NCBI GenBank assembly: GCA_963920635.1
Contig: OY987299.1
Coordinates: 22,026,901-22,090,900, forward strand
Direction: 5' to 3'
DNA length: 64,000 nucleotides
From: Pseudeuparius sepicola
Taxonomy: Eukaryota > Arthropoda > Insecta > Coleoptera > Anthribidae
The notes under the pieces were generated by a model. It was given only the letters and a program-made list of their open reading frames with translations, had not been told where the DNA came from and searched no databases. Both the position numbers and the translations under genes were made by a program. Shown here piece by piece: positions 1-12,800 of the stretch (positions are counted from its first letter, which is position 1; each line of letters begins with the position of its first letter).

Positions 1-9
1 TTCGGCAAG

Positions 10-2752
10 ATGAAGACGGTGAGTCGCCGAAAAATCGGTCGTTGTTGTGAAAACGGTGTACCTTCATTTTTATTGTTTTCTTTACGCAACAAGTTTTGAA
101 AAACGACGAGTATGGCTCGCTTGAGCCTAGTAAAAACTAAGATACTTTTCTTTATGTCATTTTTTCTCGGCTAATTTCCACAGTTTCCGGGTTAGTTACC
201 AAGAGTTCGAATTTGGACATGAAAATGCAAGATGGCGTACACTGGCAAAATTGAAGAAACACAATTTTGAGTAAATTCGGCCAAATGTGATTGTGCGGTT
301 CCAAGTGTCCTGAAAAGTGATTTTCAACTGATATTTTTTTGCATTGACAGAATCCGCCATCTTGGATTTTGCAAATGGCGCTTGAACCAAATAACCGCGG
401 GGCCAGAAAATATGAGACAAAATTGCAAATTCTGATTTCTTATTTTAATTTGCATAATTTTTTACACAAAGGTGACAGATGATAGGTAACATTTGAAAAT
501 TGAATATCACAATATCAACACCCAAGCCGAAGTTTCTTGTCATTGCAAATATTATTCCAACACACGGTATATTGAAAACATTGTTTTTACGGCTTTTTAT
601 CAAAGCAATCTATTATTTATAAAGCAGATTCCTTTTATTTTGTCAAAATTAGTTGGCAGTAGTTGTGAGAGACAGATAATACAAAATCAAAATATCCCGC
701 TGAATTTTATGCATATAAAAGCAAGAAATCTGACGTGACCAGAAGCTGTTGGACGGATGGAAATACGTTCGTGCCATAGTTTGACAGCTATCTATTACTT
801 TCAAATCCCTTTTTGACATAAAATGACAACTGATTCTAACCTATAGATAATTTGCTTGACGGAACCTGACAACTAAAAACTAACCTGAAAATATCGAATA
901 GTCATTTAAAGGGTAGAAGGAAATCGTGAATAATAACAGTAGTGACGTTGTTGCTATTATACCCGACTCGTGTAGTTGTTCTTCAAAAGTTTGCATCATA
1001 AGGGAAATTGTATTTATTAAAGATTTATTTTGGAACCAAACTTTTGCCCTAGCCTTTGCTTGATGATCCGCTTAAACGTGATCACGTGACTTTCGCTATC
1101 TGTGACAATTTTTTTAAGTCGCTTAAAATAGGTATATATATGTTGAATTTCAAAAAAATGTAGGTACTTGAAAATTTTGTTTATTTTTCCATTTTAAATA
1201 ATAGGTAATAAAATATTATTTTTTTGTCGTTTTATAATATTTAGGTATATAAAATTTCTGAAATTTTAAAAAATATATATTAACGCTTCAAAATTCAGAT
1301 GTTTGATGGAAAGTTGATCTAAGAAGTGACCAAATATTCAAAACCCGGCCAATAAAGGCCCACTTAACTTTTCGTACACATTGCGAAGTTGTTATCTATA
1401 GCAGCGCAATCTTTCAGTATAAATATTTTAGTAGGCTTGAATACCAATCAATTTGTCGTTGACTGATGTATTAATAAGACTTCTCACGGCTGTAGCTTCA
1501 TATTCTGAAAAGTAGATGGCGCCTATGGTCAAGAATGTATTTTGCATTGTATTTTGTCTCCGGGAAGCGCATGGTGAGCCAGAAAACTGTCAAACATGAC
1601 AGCCGTGAGCAGTCTTTATTAATATGTCAGTCAACGAATTTGTCATGGAGGCTGCACAACAAGCAGCAGTTTGGTTATTCTGTTGGAAAGAGCCGTGCCT
1701 TGTCAAGCAACGCCTCGCGCATTCGGTTCATGGACGGGTGATCCCTTATGACTATTTTCTTGTCTAATTAAACTTTTTTTTGTGTGGTTCATTTGCCTCG
1801 GCCAGAGGCCTCGTCAACTAAATTCCACATGAGTCATAAAAAGTTGAACTTCAGTGCCTTGGTACATAAATAACTTTTACATTAAAATTTCCGTACTGAT
1901 AATATAAATTAAAACATCATCAAACTTTTCAACTATTCACCACTTTTTACGACTAAATTCAATACCTAATTAAGACTTAAGATGAAAGATAATTTGTTGG
2001 GTAAATTAATATCCCAAATGCTTAACGGTACACCAACAACTTTGCACAAAATATAAATATAACAGCATTTTAAAAATATTTTATAATATAATAATTATTA
2101 TTGACAGATATTTTGAAAGACACTATATATATGACAAAAATATACAGAGCTACAAAATAATGTGCGATTGGTGGAATATCTACAATTATTTTATTGTAAT
2201 TATATTAATTTTTATTATTTTAGGTCATTGTGTTCGCTGCATTCGTAGCTGTAGCCCTCTCAGCACCTCAGAACCAAGCAGACAGGGAAGCCACTGTCCT
2301 GAAATATGACAGTGACAACATTGGAGTAGAGGGATACAATTTTGGGTAAGTTGACTACTTTTTTGATACCTCTATATATTTTTGTATTGCAAGTGATAGC
2401 CAACTGTGAAGTTTCTATGTCATGCTACAATCACTTCATTCGAATATTTATCTAAATCGTTTGTTAGCAATAAAAACACAACTTACAAATGAACGATGAA
2501 AAATGTATATAGTTGTAAATTTGTTATTTATTTTCTCATCAATTTTCTTCTGCCCTCAGTTTCGAAACCAGCAACGGCATCTCCCAACAAGAACAAGGCC
2601 AAGTCCAGAACGCGGGCTCCGAAAACGAATCGATGTCAGTTCGTGGTTCCTACTCATACACCGGACCTGACGGAGTAGTGTACACTGTCACCTACATCGC
2701 CGACGAGAACGGATTCCAACCCCAAGGAGCCCATATCCCGCAAGCCCCATAA
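10..2752 (+). CDS. RR-1 cuticular protein, gene 1 (3 exons)
   Basis: Secreted structural protein that binds chitin in the cuticle. Exons 10-18 (Met-Lys-Thr, donor GTGAGT), 2224-2345 and 2560-2752 join in frame to 107 aa. Residues 1-17 form a signal peptide ending ...VALSA before PQ. Residues about 42-104 are the chitin_bind_4 (Rebers-Riddiford RR-1) region: FETSNGISQQEQGQ, then VRGSYSYTGPDG (71-82) and YIADENGFQPQGAHIP (89-104). The length is normal for flexible cuticle protein 12/LCP65-like proteins. Exon sizes 9+122+193 are identical to those of gene 2. Splice sites are GT-AG and the second junction splits a Gly codon (GG|T). The 5' UTR and promoter lie outside the window. Intron 1 (2.2 kb) carries a dispersed repeat with a nested MITE. 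A poly(A) signal AATAAA is at 2906-2911. Family assignment is firm; the specific paralogue is unknown. Confidence 0.93.
1325..1880 (+). repeat. Dispersed repeat copy A, interrupted by a MITE
   Basis: Closely matches copy B at 53497-53880: both share ACCAAATATTCAAAACCCGG, the CAATCTTTCAGTATA block, GGAGGCTGCACAACA, the GGTTCATGG/GTGATCCCTTATGA block and the distal CACATGAGTCATAA...GGTACATAAATAACT block. Copy A differs by a 179-bp insertion at 1458-1636. It lies in intron 1 of gene 1; copy B lies about 1.1 kb upstream of gene 5. Its class is unknown; it could be an old nonautonomous element or a duplicated flanking segment. Confidence 0.75.
1458..1636. mobile_element. MITE with CGTTGACTG ends (copy 1)
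   Basis: About 179 bp. The inverted ends read GTTGACTGATGTATTAATA... and ...TTAATATGTCAGTCAACG, and continue into ACTTCTCACGGCTGT and ACAGCCGTGAGCAGTC. AATTTGTC flanks both sides, giving a 7-8 bp target-site duplication. The related repeat at 53497-53880 lacks the insertion at this point, so it serves as an empty site. A second copy sits at 33557-33735. The duplication size suggests hAT-like; I do not recognise the family. Confidence 0.82.
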
Positions 2753-2905
2753 TGACGTGGGCAGTTAGGATGAAGAACACGTCATTGGCGTGATGTGGCA
2801 GCTAGCACTTATATAGCAATATTAAGAACTCCGTGGTAACTTGCAGCTGTCATGTTTCAACCTGAAAGTGTCCTGCCTAATTTATGTTTTTTTTTTATTT
2901 TTGTA

Positions 2906-2911
2906 AATAAA
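2906..2911 (+). terminator. Poly(A) signal of gene 1
   Basis: Canonical AATAAA about 155 bases after the gene 1 stop codon, followed by a T/G-rich stretch (TTGTTTTGTATG), as expected for a cleavage and polyadenylation site. Confidence 0.75.
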
Positions 2912-4786
2912 GCCCGAAAAGAATATCCCGTTGTTTTGTATGTATCTACATATATGAATCGATGTCACCATTGTGCAATGCAGCGAAAGCAATATTCTAT
3001 CTAATAATTCCTCATAGTGTCATGTTATCAAGACAGTTGCATCTGCAGTGATTGTGTTTTCCTGCAAAAAAAGGACAAGGATGCCTCTCAAGAATTTCAA
3101 AATGAAATACCAGAGATTTAAAGAATACACGCTGCAGCGTTACTGTTCTCCCACGAGTAAATAGGTATCTAATTACGTTTTTCAAGCTGCGGCTATTAAG
3201 TTTAAATGTCTCGCGTTTTTGCTATTTTCTAGCCTGACTTTTGCATCGGAGAGATTTTCGTGAGCTCGTTTTTCACGTCTTACATAATATGAAACCCTTT
3301 TATTAAAACGGTATTAAAAAACTGATGATGCGTTGTAAAATAAACACAATGTTGTAATTTTATTATGATTAGCATTTCGCCTAATTTGTTTTGGTGTTAT
3401 ATAATAAGTGAACTTTAAACGAATTTCAGCAGCGCAGTCAAGGTTAGTTGTTAAATAAATTACAGTCTTAATCAGGTCTGACCCTCTTTGAAATGAAAAA
3501 TACGGCAAAATATAAGGAATGTTGGATACTTATCATAGGTGGTTAGATATAGAGGCCTAGGTACCTAGAAATTATTGTGGACATCCTACAACCTGACAAA
3601 TAAGAAATAAGTAAAAGCTTAGTTCGATGAAAATATGTTGTTTTACTACTAACCTGAGAAATCACCATTATTTACCTCATTCCTCTAATGAGAAGTAATA
3701 TTTCTCTACCTAGGTAAATAATGATAATAAAAAAATACCTAAGTAAATAATGAAAGATTTTCTATGTGACATTTAGAAATTAGTGTCATTTTATCAGCTT
3801 GACAACTGAACTCCCAGGCTACTGATATTTTGAAGTATTTGAAAAAAGCGAGAAATGACTAAAATATGGCAATATTTCAATGTTAGTAGTAAAAAAAATT
3901 CTATATACACTTCGGTTGAGAAGGCCATTATTTACCGCGCCTCAGGATATAAAAATGCTCGGTAAATAATGGCTCACTTCTCAAACTAGGTGTATAATAT
4001 ACTATTTTCTACTCCTATGCTAGTAACATACCTATTAAGTGACGGTTTAGGTTATAAGTAAGTCCATTGTTACGAACACTGACACGTAATGACTGACACG
4101 TTATGACTGACACGTAATAAAAAAAAATCCGTATCTGTTCTTAATTAAAACGCAATTATCACGGGTGCCTTGTTATAGCGCGGCATCCGCGTCACCATAG
4201 CAACTAACCAACATACTAATTGTTGCCTGTCAGATAATCAGAAGTATAGTTTATATATTATAATAGTTTTTCTTTCGTCGAAGAAAAATTATAATACAAA
4301 ACTCGAGTTGTAAGCTTATTACATACTCGTGGAATTACAGCACTCGCCGCTGCGCGGCTCGTGCGCAACTTTTCGACTCATACGTAATAAGCTGTTTACA
4401 ACTCTCGCTATGTAATATACTATTCTTTACATAAGAACAGCACACCGTTAATAAAGAAAGAATTTGTCTCCCTGGTCAAAGGACTAATTAAAAGGACTAA
4501 ATAAAAAAAATCTTCTAAAATGTAACTAGGTAGTGTGAACTTCGTTCAAAATATCTTATAATAAAAAATGGTATCCAGTGATAACAAAGGTATAATATAT
4601 AACTAGGAAGTGTACAGTATTAATAATTAATTAAATAGATTATTTTTCTTACTTGGCCTAAAATTTTGAGTTAATTGCTTAGCCTACTTTGAAAAACTAA
4701 AAGATTGGAGGGATGTTGAAAACACTATGCTCCCAGTTCCTTACTAAATTGTTTCCAATTTCTTCGTGTTTTCCTGGTAGGTTTCG
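2912..4786. other. Intergenic, MITE fragments, no gene
   Basis: Between the convergent 3' ends of genes 1 and 2. Short hairpins around 3929-3975 (GGTAAATAATGG and complement) and 4250-4430 (GAGTTGTAAGCTTATTAC and near-complement around a CGCCGCTGCGCGGC core) look like small foldback elements. A 15-bp unit, GACACGTAATGACT-like, occurs three times at about 4080-4122. No other coding signal was seen. Confidence 0.6.
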
Positions 4787-5755
4787 TTTAGTAGAGAAAA
4801 ACTTCCTGGGTTTCTACCATTTAAAAAAATTGTAGCAGTGCGGCTATGATTGTAGGTTACGACAGATTTAGGTTTATAATCAACGACGTACGTTTCGGCC
4901 TTTTACTGGCCATCCTCAAGTTAGTAAATTTGTTTACATAATGTTTATAAATATTATGTGTGTGTTTAACAATAATAATATATCTAAAATGACAAATTAA
5001 AAATTTTAAACATATAAAAAGACTTATTTCAAAGTCGTTATGTCACATTCATCACATAAGTATATTAAAATTTTTACTTACAAAAGACGTGGACAAATTA
5101 AAAATTCATTTTAGTGTTTAAAAAGAGTTTCTACATGTTTTGACTTATCATTACAACAATTTGTGTAGAATTTAAATTATTAACATGTTACTCTATAGGA
5201 CTGTTGGGAAATACAGCGTACCGTTCCAAATTCGAAAAAAATATACATTTTTTTTATTGATTTAAAAAGGAGAAGCAAATCGATTTCATACTTCAGAAAA
5301 AAACATTCTCTATACAGTGTGAAGAATAAGGTATAAATACGACAATATACAGTGGAAAATGCAAAAACCTAGGATCAATATAAAACATATTTAGTTTTAA
5401 AAGTATTTTCAACTGTAATATTTATATTTCTAAACTATTCAGAAATTAGGTTATAATAAATATGTGAAAGATCATCCGTGTCAATTCTAAAATTAATTGA
5501 ATTTTTATATTTTTTAATTTGAACCATCTCCAAAACATTTCGTTTGAGAAAATCATTTTCCTTGCATAAAATTTCAGAGTTATTAAAATCGAAACTGGGT
5601 ATTTTCAATTATTGCATGTTTACTTAGAGCAGTAGAAATTTCATTATTATTTCTAACGTCGTATACTGGTTATACGTACGACGTTGATTATAAACCTAAA
5701 TCTGTCGTAACCTACAATTAAATGGTAGAAACAAAGGAAGTTTTTCTTTACTAAA
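4787..5755. mobile_element. Foldback element with hammerhead-like sequence
   Basis: About 970 bp with inverted arms of about 115 bp: TTTAGTAGAGAAAAACTTCC... on the left and GGAAGTTTTTCTTTACTAAA on the right, each continuing through GGTAGAAAC, TGTAGGTTACGACAGATTTA and the AATCAACG/ACGTACG block. The interior is AT-rich with no ORF. The left inner arm carries ACGTTTCGGCC...GGCCATCCTCAA; its complement resembles a hammerhead ribozyme core (see findings). Class unknown. Confidence 0.7.
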
Positions 5756-6732
5756 TTGTGTAATTCTCAAATTATCCACTTGGAAAATTTTGAGATTGTG
5801 TTTAGCGAAAATTCATACCAAATATAACCTTTCAACCATAGGCGTACCATCTTTTATTCCGCTTTTTTACTATATTTACATAAAAAAATTATTATAAAAA
5901 GACTAAACTTGAATTTATTTTTATTTTACTCAAGAATGTGTGCCAGAACCGTAACAATTTCTTTTAATCTCATATAGCTGTCTCATCGATAACGTTATTC
6001 AATCTATCCTTGAACTCTCAGTAATGTATTGCGTTATTTTAAAATTTCTTTTAAGAAAATTTTTAAACAACTGCTTTCGTGACTGTGCAATAAACATCAA
6101 TTAAAATCTCAGTATTAAACTTATTCCTGGTAAGAAGCGACAATAGTACCAACACAAACAATAAGACCATAATCTTAGATCATTATTGCACCATGTGTAT
6201 AGTGTATTCTCTTAAATGGCACATCAAAATATAAACGAATACTTATTATTTATTGTGCAAAATTTTACATATGTGAGCCTCATCTCGATCCTTATTACAT
6301 AATAATTTCGTTTTCTCCGTACTTACAAAAGTATTATATGATTTATGATTTAGTGGACCTCTATTTTACTTTGAATCGTAATGCATTATAACGAGACATA
6401 AACGTTCTTGCCTGCAGTTTCGAGTCTGTACTGTTAGCCCCACATAAAGGTAAAACGATGGCATTTCTACTCACCATTCAAAATTAGGGCAAACTTTAGA
6501 TACATGTTTATTCTTATTTCTGGAATCGCAGACTTTCAGGACTCACATTGCAGTTCGACCACTGGACTCTTTAAATAACGAGTATTATTTTGTAGATAGA
6601 AGTTACGAAGTGTTCTAAAAATTCAGCAAGAAATGGAAAGATAGGGTGTGCTGTCTTGAGCGGAAACACCTCGTAATTTTTTTACTTTTTAGATGCGTGT
6701 AAAAAATTCTAAGCTGATGATGCTTTATATCG
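5756..6732. other. Intergenic AT-rich DNA downstream of gene 2
   Basis: No ORF of note, splice-flanked exon, repeat or RNA gene was recognised. It probably includes the end of the gene 2 3' UTR and the spacer to the preceding foldback element. Confidence 0.6.
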
Positions 6733-6738
6733 TTTAAT
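6733..6738 (-). terminator. Candidate poly(A) signal of gene 2
   Basis: TTTAAT on the + strand is ATTAAA on the minus strand, the commonest variant signal, about 90 bases after the gene 2 stop codon. No closer AATAAA was seen. Confidence 0.5.
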
Positions 6739-6828
6739 AAGTATTGATGCAAATAACTTTACAAAATAAATAAGAACAAACTAGAGCAGTGTAATGCAAA
6801 TAGGTGTTTGCTGTAGATGAATTAAATA

Positions 6829-9800
6829 CTAAAGTGTTTTGAAGACATGTGGTCCTTCTGGTTGAAACCCATTTTCGTCTGCAATGTAGCTCACTGTATA
6901 GAGAATGCCATCTGGACCACTATAGCTGTACTGGCCTCGAACAGTGAGCACTTCATTTTCGGTTCCTATGTTTTCCAGAGTACCCTGCTCTGATTTGAAT
7001 TGACCGTCGCTGGTTTCCACTCTGCAAAAAAATATATCGGCAACAACGATATATACATTACCAAAGACAACTTGTTTTATTTCATGATTTTAAAAATATG
7101 TTATTGTTTTTTATACAATTTAAGTTTTTAAGTTTTTTATACAATTTAAGTTATTTTGTAAATATAAGTATCTCATAGCATATATATACGATATACAAGT
7201 CTATCAAAAAACTATTTATTATGTATTAGAAAATAGGAAAGACTGAATTTAAGAAATGCCAATGTAAACAAATTACCTCGATTGTCATCTTCTTCCTCCC
7301 GACCCGCTAATGTAGAAGCAAAATAAAACCGTGTTGTTTGTATTAGCGTGAGTCATCTATTCATATTATATCGTTGATCGGCAAGGAAAATTACACTTTG
7401 ACCCCAATTCACAAATTAAAATTTATATTCAAATATTTAAAATTTCAAAATTATTAATAAAGGATGTTTTAGTGGCACATCAGGTAAAGGATATCAATTG
7501 AAAAAAAAATGCACTCCAGCCAGGACTCGAACCCGGGAGATACCGAGTTCCATCAGTTCCATCGGCTAAGTGTTATTTATTCCAATTAATATTGGTTAGT
7601 AGCGGTGAGATGTAGGAGACTTCGGCGTCTTCTACAGCTACTAGAAGGGGTTAGAGGGTGTAGGGGTAGGGTAACCATTCATGATTGTTGGTTATGTGAA
7701 ATTCCTATTTGTTCATCAACCTACAGTAGCAGTCCCGGCTGGAGTGTATGTTTTTCAATTGATATCCTTTACCTGATATGTCACTAAAACATCCTTTATT
7801 ATTTATAATTACAGGTACTAAAAAATATGTCTGTGTTTCAAAATTATTGTTTGTCTTGTTGGAGGCAAAAAATGAATTGTAGTTTCCTATGGGGCAAATT
7901 CAATTTTTTTTATTATGGCAGTGATTATAGTATTGTATGATTATGGTCACGTAATTAAATATTTCAGTGATTTGTTAAAAACCCTTAATTATTGTCATCT
8001 TTTTACAGATGTACAGAGTTAATAAAACCGACATCAAAAATTTGCCTGTATGCACACTGCACTAAAAATTTTAAAAAAATTAACAAAAAATAACACCGAC
8101 TTCACAAATTTGCCCATATTATGCACATTTCAACTAAAATTTTAGAAATATTTTTCTCTTTCTAAATAGAGTTATCTTTGGATTTGGTGACAGTCAAGGC
8201 AAGGAATTTAAATCTATTTAGATATGAATACATCATATCCTACATACATATTAACTTACTGTCACCCACTCCAAAGATAACTCAATTTAAAAAGAGAAAA
8301 ATATTTCTAAAATTTTAGTTGAAATGCGCATATGGGCAAATTTATGAAGTCGATGTTATTTTTTGTTATTTGTTTAAAATTGTTATTGGAGTGTGCATAC
8401 TACTGCATAGGAGCAAATTTTTGAAGTCGGTTTTAATTTTTTTGTTAAAATTTTTTTATTTCTTATTTTTTAGTGAATTATTAAGAATTATCGTCCAATA
8501 TTAAATTCCATCCCCTATTTGTCCAACCTTAGGATTGAAATTTTTCTCTTCAAATTTAAATGTGACCACCCCTGAGGTAACCCCTTTCCAATAAAATAAG
8601 AATCATCCAAATCGGTCCAATATGGACTTTCATCCCCTATTTATCTACCCTTAGGGGTGGAATTTTTTATTTAAATTTAAATGGGACCACACCTAAGGTA
8701 CCCCCTTTCCAATAAAGAGAGAGTCATCGAAATCGGTCCAATATGAAATTTCGTCCCCTATTTTTCCACCCTTAGGGGTGGAATTTTTTCTTCAAATTTA
8801 AATGGGGCCACCTCTAAGGTACTCCCTTTCTAATAAAAAATAAGATTCATCGAAATCGGTGCAAGTTATTATGAAAATGCTGAAAAAAGGATGGCATACC
8901 TTTCGCGCATGTCCAAGTACTGTTTAAATTGAATGTTATTTAATCATTTAAACGAGTTATTCGATGTAAAGTGTACTTGGACATGCGCGAAAGGTATGCC
9001 ATCCTTTTTTCAGGATTTTCATAATAAGAACTTGCATACTTCTCATTGGCAGCCTGTTCAGAAACGTGGAAAAATTAATTATTAAAATACAAAATCACGT
9101 GGCAATAATAGCCATTTGGACCCACCCTAACGGTATGCCTATGGTTTTCCGAGGAATTTTCTATTTGAACTTCATTATAAAAAACATGGCAGCCTGTATA
9201 AAATCATATCAAAACGCATATTTTTCGAATAATTGAAAACTCAGTTTTTCACATGAAGAACCCAGGATGACTCTCTGATTCATACCTTATTATTGTGAGA
9301 ATATGTGCCACATAATGCCCTTTGCAAGGCATACTGAGTAAAATCACGTCCAAAAATCTGTCACTATCTCCCGGTCCAAAAGAAGTTTATATTCACAGGG
9401 ATATAAAACCTTGCCCTAAAGCAGTACTAAACAGATTTGCCAATAATAGTAACAAAAGGATTTTAGATTTAGTTCTATAAAAACTGGTTTATGTGTGGAT
9501 ATATTTTTTATATTTTGACTGATTTTTTTTAGTTTATAAATGTTTTTTTAAGATTAGATTTTTTAAAGACTGATTTTTTTCTTGTTATTTTTTTGTTTTG
9601 ATTCTGTTTTCATCAAAGAAAAAGTATATATTTTATTTTTATATTTTTTATAATTTTTTATTTTGAGTTTGTTTCATTGTTCTTTGTTTTAAGTATATAG
9701 TACCTATACATACTGTTATTCAATATATTACTAGTGTTCGCTTTATTTGGCTTTATAACAGTCTTTACTTATGCATACCAATGACGTCAAAACCTATAGA

Positions 9801-12800
9801 CGTGGTGCCCCATTGTTAAAATGCCCTTTATTTTGACTCCAAGATTAAATATATCCATACTACTCTAAAAACATGCTACAAACAAAGACAGAAAAGCAAC
9901 CATCAACCAACTATACACCCGGTGATTCTCGGTTATAGTTCCTTCCTAGATATCTCATGTTTTTTCTTGTTTGGGGGCGCCGGAAGCATCGGAACCTCAC
10001 CTGAAAACTCGGGGGATGGTCTAACGACGCCAGCCTCCGAGCCCAGAGTCGAAATAAGTTCGCTACGGCTCGACAAAAACGGGCAATTTCTGACAATCTC
10101 GCGACATTTTCGGAATAATTTATTGGAGCGCTTAGATTGTGATTAGTTCTGGGCGTCAAGCGTTTATCAAAACAAACCTGTCTATAGGTTCTGACGTCAT
10201 TGATGCATACCTACCCCCTACCCACCTATAAAATCGCAATAAAACCTAATAATTGGGAACAGACGAACTATAAATATTAGGTATTACCCTCGGTATTACC
10301 ATTACCCCCCCGGAAGAAAAAGCTATCTACGCCCTTGCATTGTTTATGCTAAAAAACCTGTGAATTTTCAATTTTCTGTATTGTACCATATACTTTTGTT
10401 GAGCTTTTTTTTTTGTACAAATCCTGTGAACGTATTTTTTTCTAATTGTCTTTTTATTTTATAAGTAAACTAGAGAGACTACAAAATTCAATAAGAATAG
10501 TGTTGTTCGGTCATTATATTATTGTCAAGTTTTTATTTTCAAATTTAGGGAAGAAAGTTCACCCCCTTTTTAAACTTTCGAAGTAGGTACCTACCTAATC
10601 GTTGGTTCATTGTATCATATATTTTCTCACCCCCTCCTTTTTTAAAGATGTAAAAATTTACTTTTCAATATGTTATAAGTAAGTAGGTAATAATTATATA
10701 TTAATGCAATTCTAGCATTCTGAAGATGACTTTATATACAGTGTGGATACAAATTGTGGAATATTGCTTATTATTTCTTAAAATATTCCTCATATCAAAA
10801 ACATGTTTTAATAAAAGTGTTAGGGGTAATTATTTCCCGTTTAGTAATAATAATACATAATAATAATAATAATTTTTCCTATAACACTTTTATTAAAACA
10901 TGTTTTTTATATGAGGAATATTTTAAGAAATATAAGGAATATTCCACAATTTGTATCCACACTGTAGGTCAAAACGTCGATGACGGGATTAATTGTCTGT
11001 AAGCACTTTTTGATCTCAACCCAAACCTTCAAATTAAGGTCACAACTTAAACTTTTTCCAAAATAAACAAAATCATCGATCAAATTTGAAAATGATTTAT
11101 TTGAATGTACAGTGTATAAGCATGCAGCGATGAATGTTGTGGTTTTGGCTGCTCCTCAAAACTGTTAAAACGAGTGGTATAAAGTTTGAAACAATAGTAT
11201 CTTAAGGCAACTAGAAGGTCAGTGCAGTGAATTTTGCAATCTGGACTAAAGGTACATAAAAATATAAATAATATACTAACAAACAACAAAAACGGGCATT
11301 TATATACCTGTTCTTAAAGACCATTTTTGCGAGCTACGCGTCTTGACACAAAAAAACTAAGTTTTTTTAATGCATGGATAGTGGGCTCGAACGCCAACGG
11401 TCTCGTACAGGATGACACAATCGATAACTAACTTAGATGAATTATACAGACTATTAAAAAAATCAAGCGAAGATCAAACCAACAAATTATGTCAGGTATC
11501 CGAACAACAAACAGAAGTGATTAAAGAAGAAATCAAATATATTAAGGAAGAAATAAAAAGTCTAAAGGAGGTTTATCAGAAAATTGAATTTGTGGAGGAA
11601 GAGTTAACCCAACTAAAAACAAAAAACATAAGGCTGGAACAAAAAATCAGAAAAAACAACATCATTGTGTTTGGATTAGAAGACGTGGATAAGAAAAATC
11701 TGTCTCAATATTGTGTTGCAAAGCTTAATGCTCTGTTGCAAATTCAGATATCAGAACAAGACCTCAACAACGCATATTTACTAAACAACACGGATACACC
11801 ACACCTCGTAATAGAATTTATATCCTTTATATCCCCGTTATCACTTGAATAAATCCAAAGAGCAAGGGTTTGTCTCAAAAATTAAGTCCGGTAAACTAAT
11901 AGTTGGGCAAAAAACATACACAGTCGAGCAATTGAAACAAATAGAAAACGACGAATATTCAGACGAAGAGTACGAAGAAATAGAAGGTGAAAGCCAAGAC
12001 ATAGATAGTGTACAGAACCTAGACAAAAGGGAAGGACATAATAAGCATCTTAAGAAAAGAAAAAGACACAATACCCCGAGGAAAGGAACCATTGGTGCAA
12101 ATATACAAACTCGAAGCCAAAAGAAAAGTACTGGTACTGATATTTGAATTCTTGCAAATTGTTAATATTTATAACATAACATATCGATAAGTAGACTATA
12201 TTTAGGAATAGAAAGTATAAGGTAATAAGTTAATAAGAATTTAGAAATTTTTGTTATTAAATTATTTGGGATAACAGTAGTTATATGTATTGAGATGGGT
12301 GAATATGTTAGGAAATTTAAAATAGATAAATGCAATTCATTAAATATTAATGGTGCTGCTGGTTTTTTTCAAGCGATTGAGGAGTTAAGTAATTGCTTCT
12401 TAATTTTCCACTGTCCACTGTAATATAAGAAGTATAAACAGGAATTTTGACGAATTGCTATTAACTTTAAAAACATTTAAATTTTGCTTTGATGTGATTG
12501 TTCTCAGTGAGACATGGAAGGTACAAGACCTAAACCTATATAGAATTGAAGGTTATGACTTAGTATACAACCACGGTGAAATAAACCAAAATGATGGTGT
12601 AATTGTTTATTACAAAGAAAGATATAAAGATCTTCAAACTGTCCAAATTAAGACAATTGCGCAAATTAAGGTACTATCCTTGGAATTGAATATCGGTGAC
12701 AAAAAAATAATGATAGATTCTTTATATTGCGGGCCTGCCACTTGTCCATATACTTTTAATGACGATTTAAGAAGCTTTGTTACAAAAACACAGAAACTGC

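Noticed and set aside
6829..7020. 63-codon RR-1 ORF as a complete gene
   Set aside because: Its apparent start Met is a shadow (the true frame gives VETSDG after the acceptor), and it lacks a signal peptide without the upstream exons.
7270..7300. Alternative exon 2 of gene 2 near 7290 (minus; GAG|GTAATT)
   Set aside because: Gives no signal peptide; the exon at 15733-15854 matches gene 1 exon 2 in length, phase and sequence type.
7521..7572. Functional tRNA gene
   Set aside because: Only A/B-box and T-arm-like parts are seen; no acceptor stem or anticodon arm can be folded.
10754..11002. 82-codon ORF across the 230-bp mariner-type MITE
   Set aside because: AT-rich palindrome read-through with no protein features.
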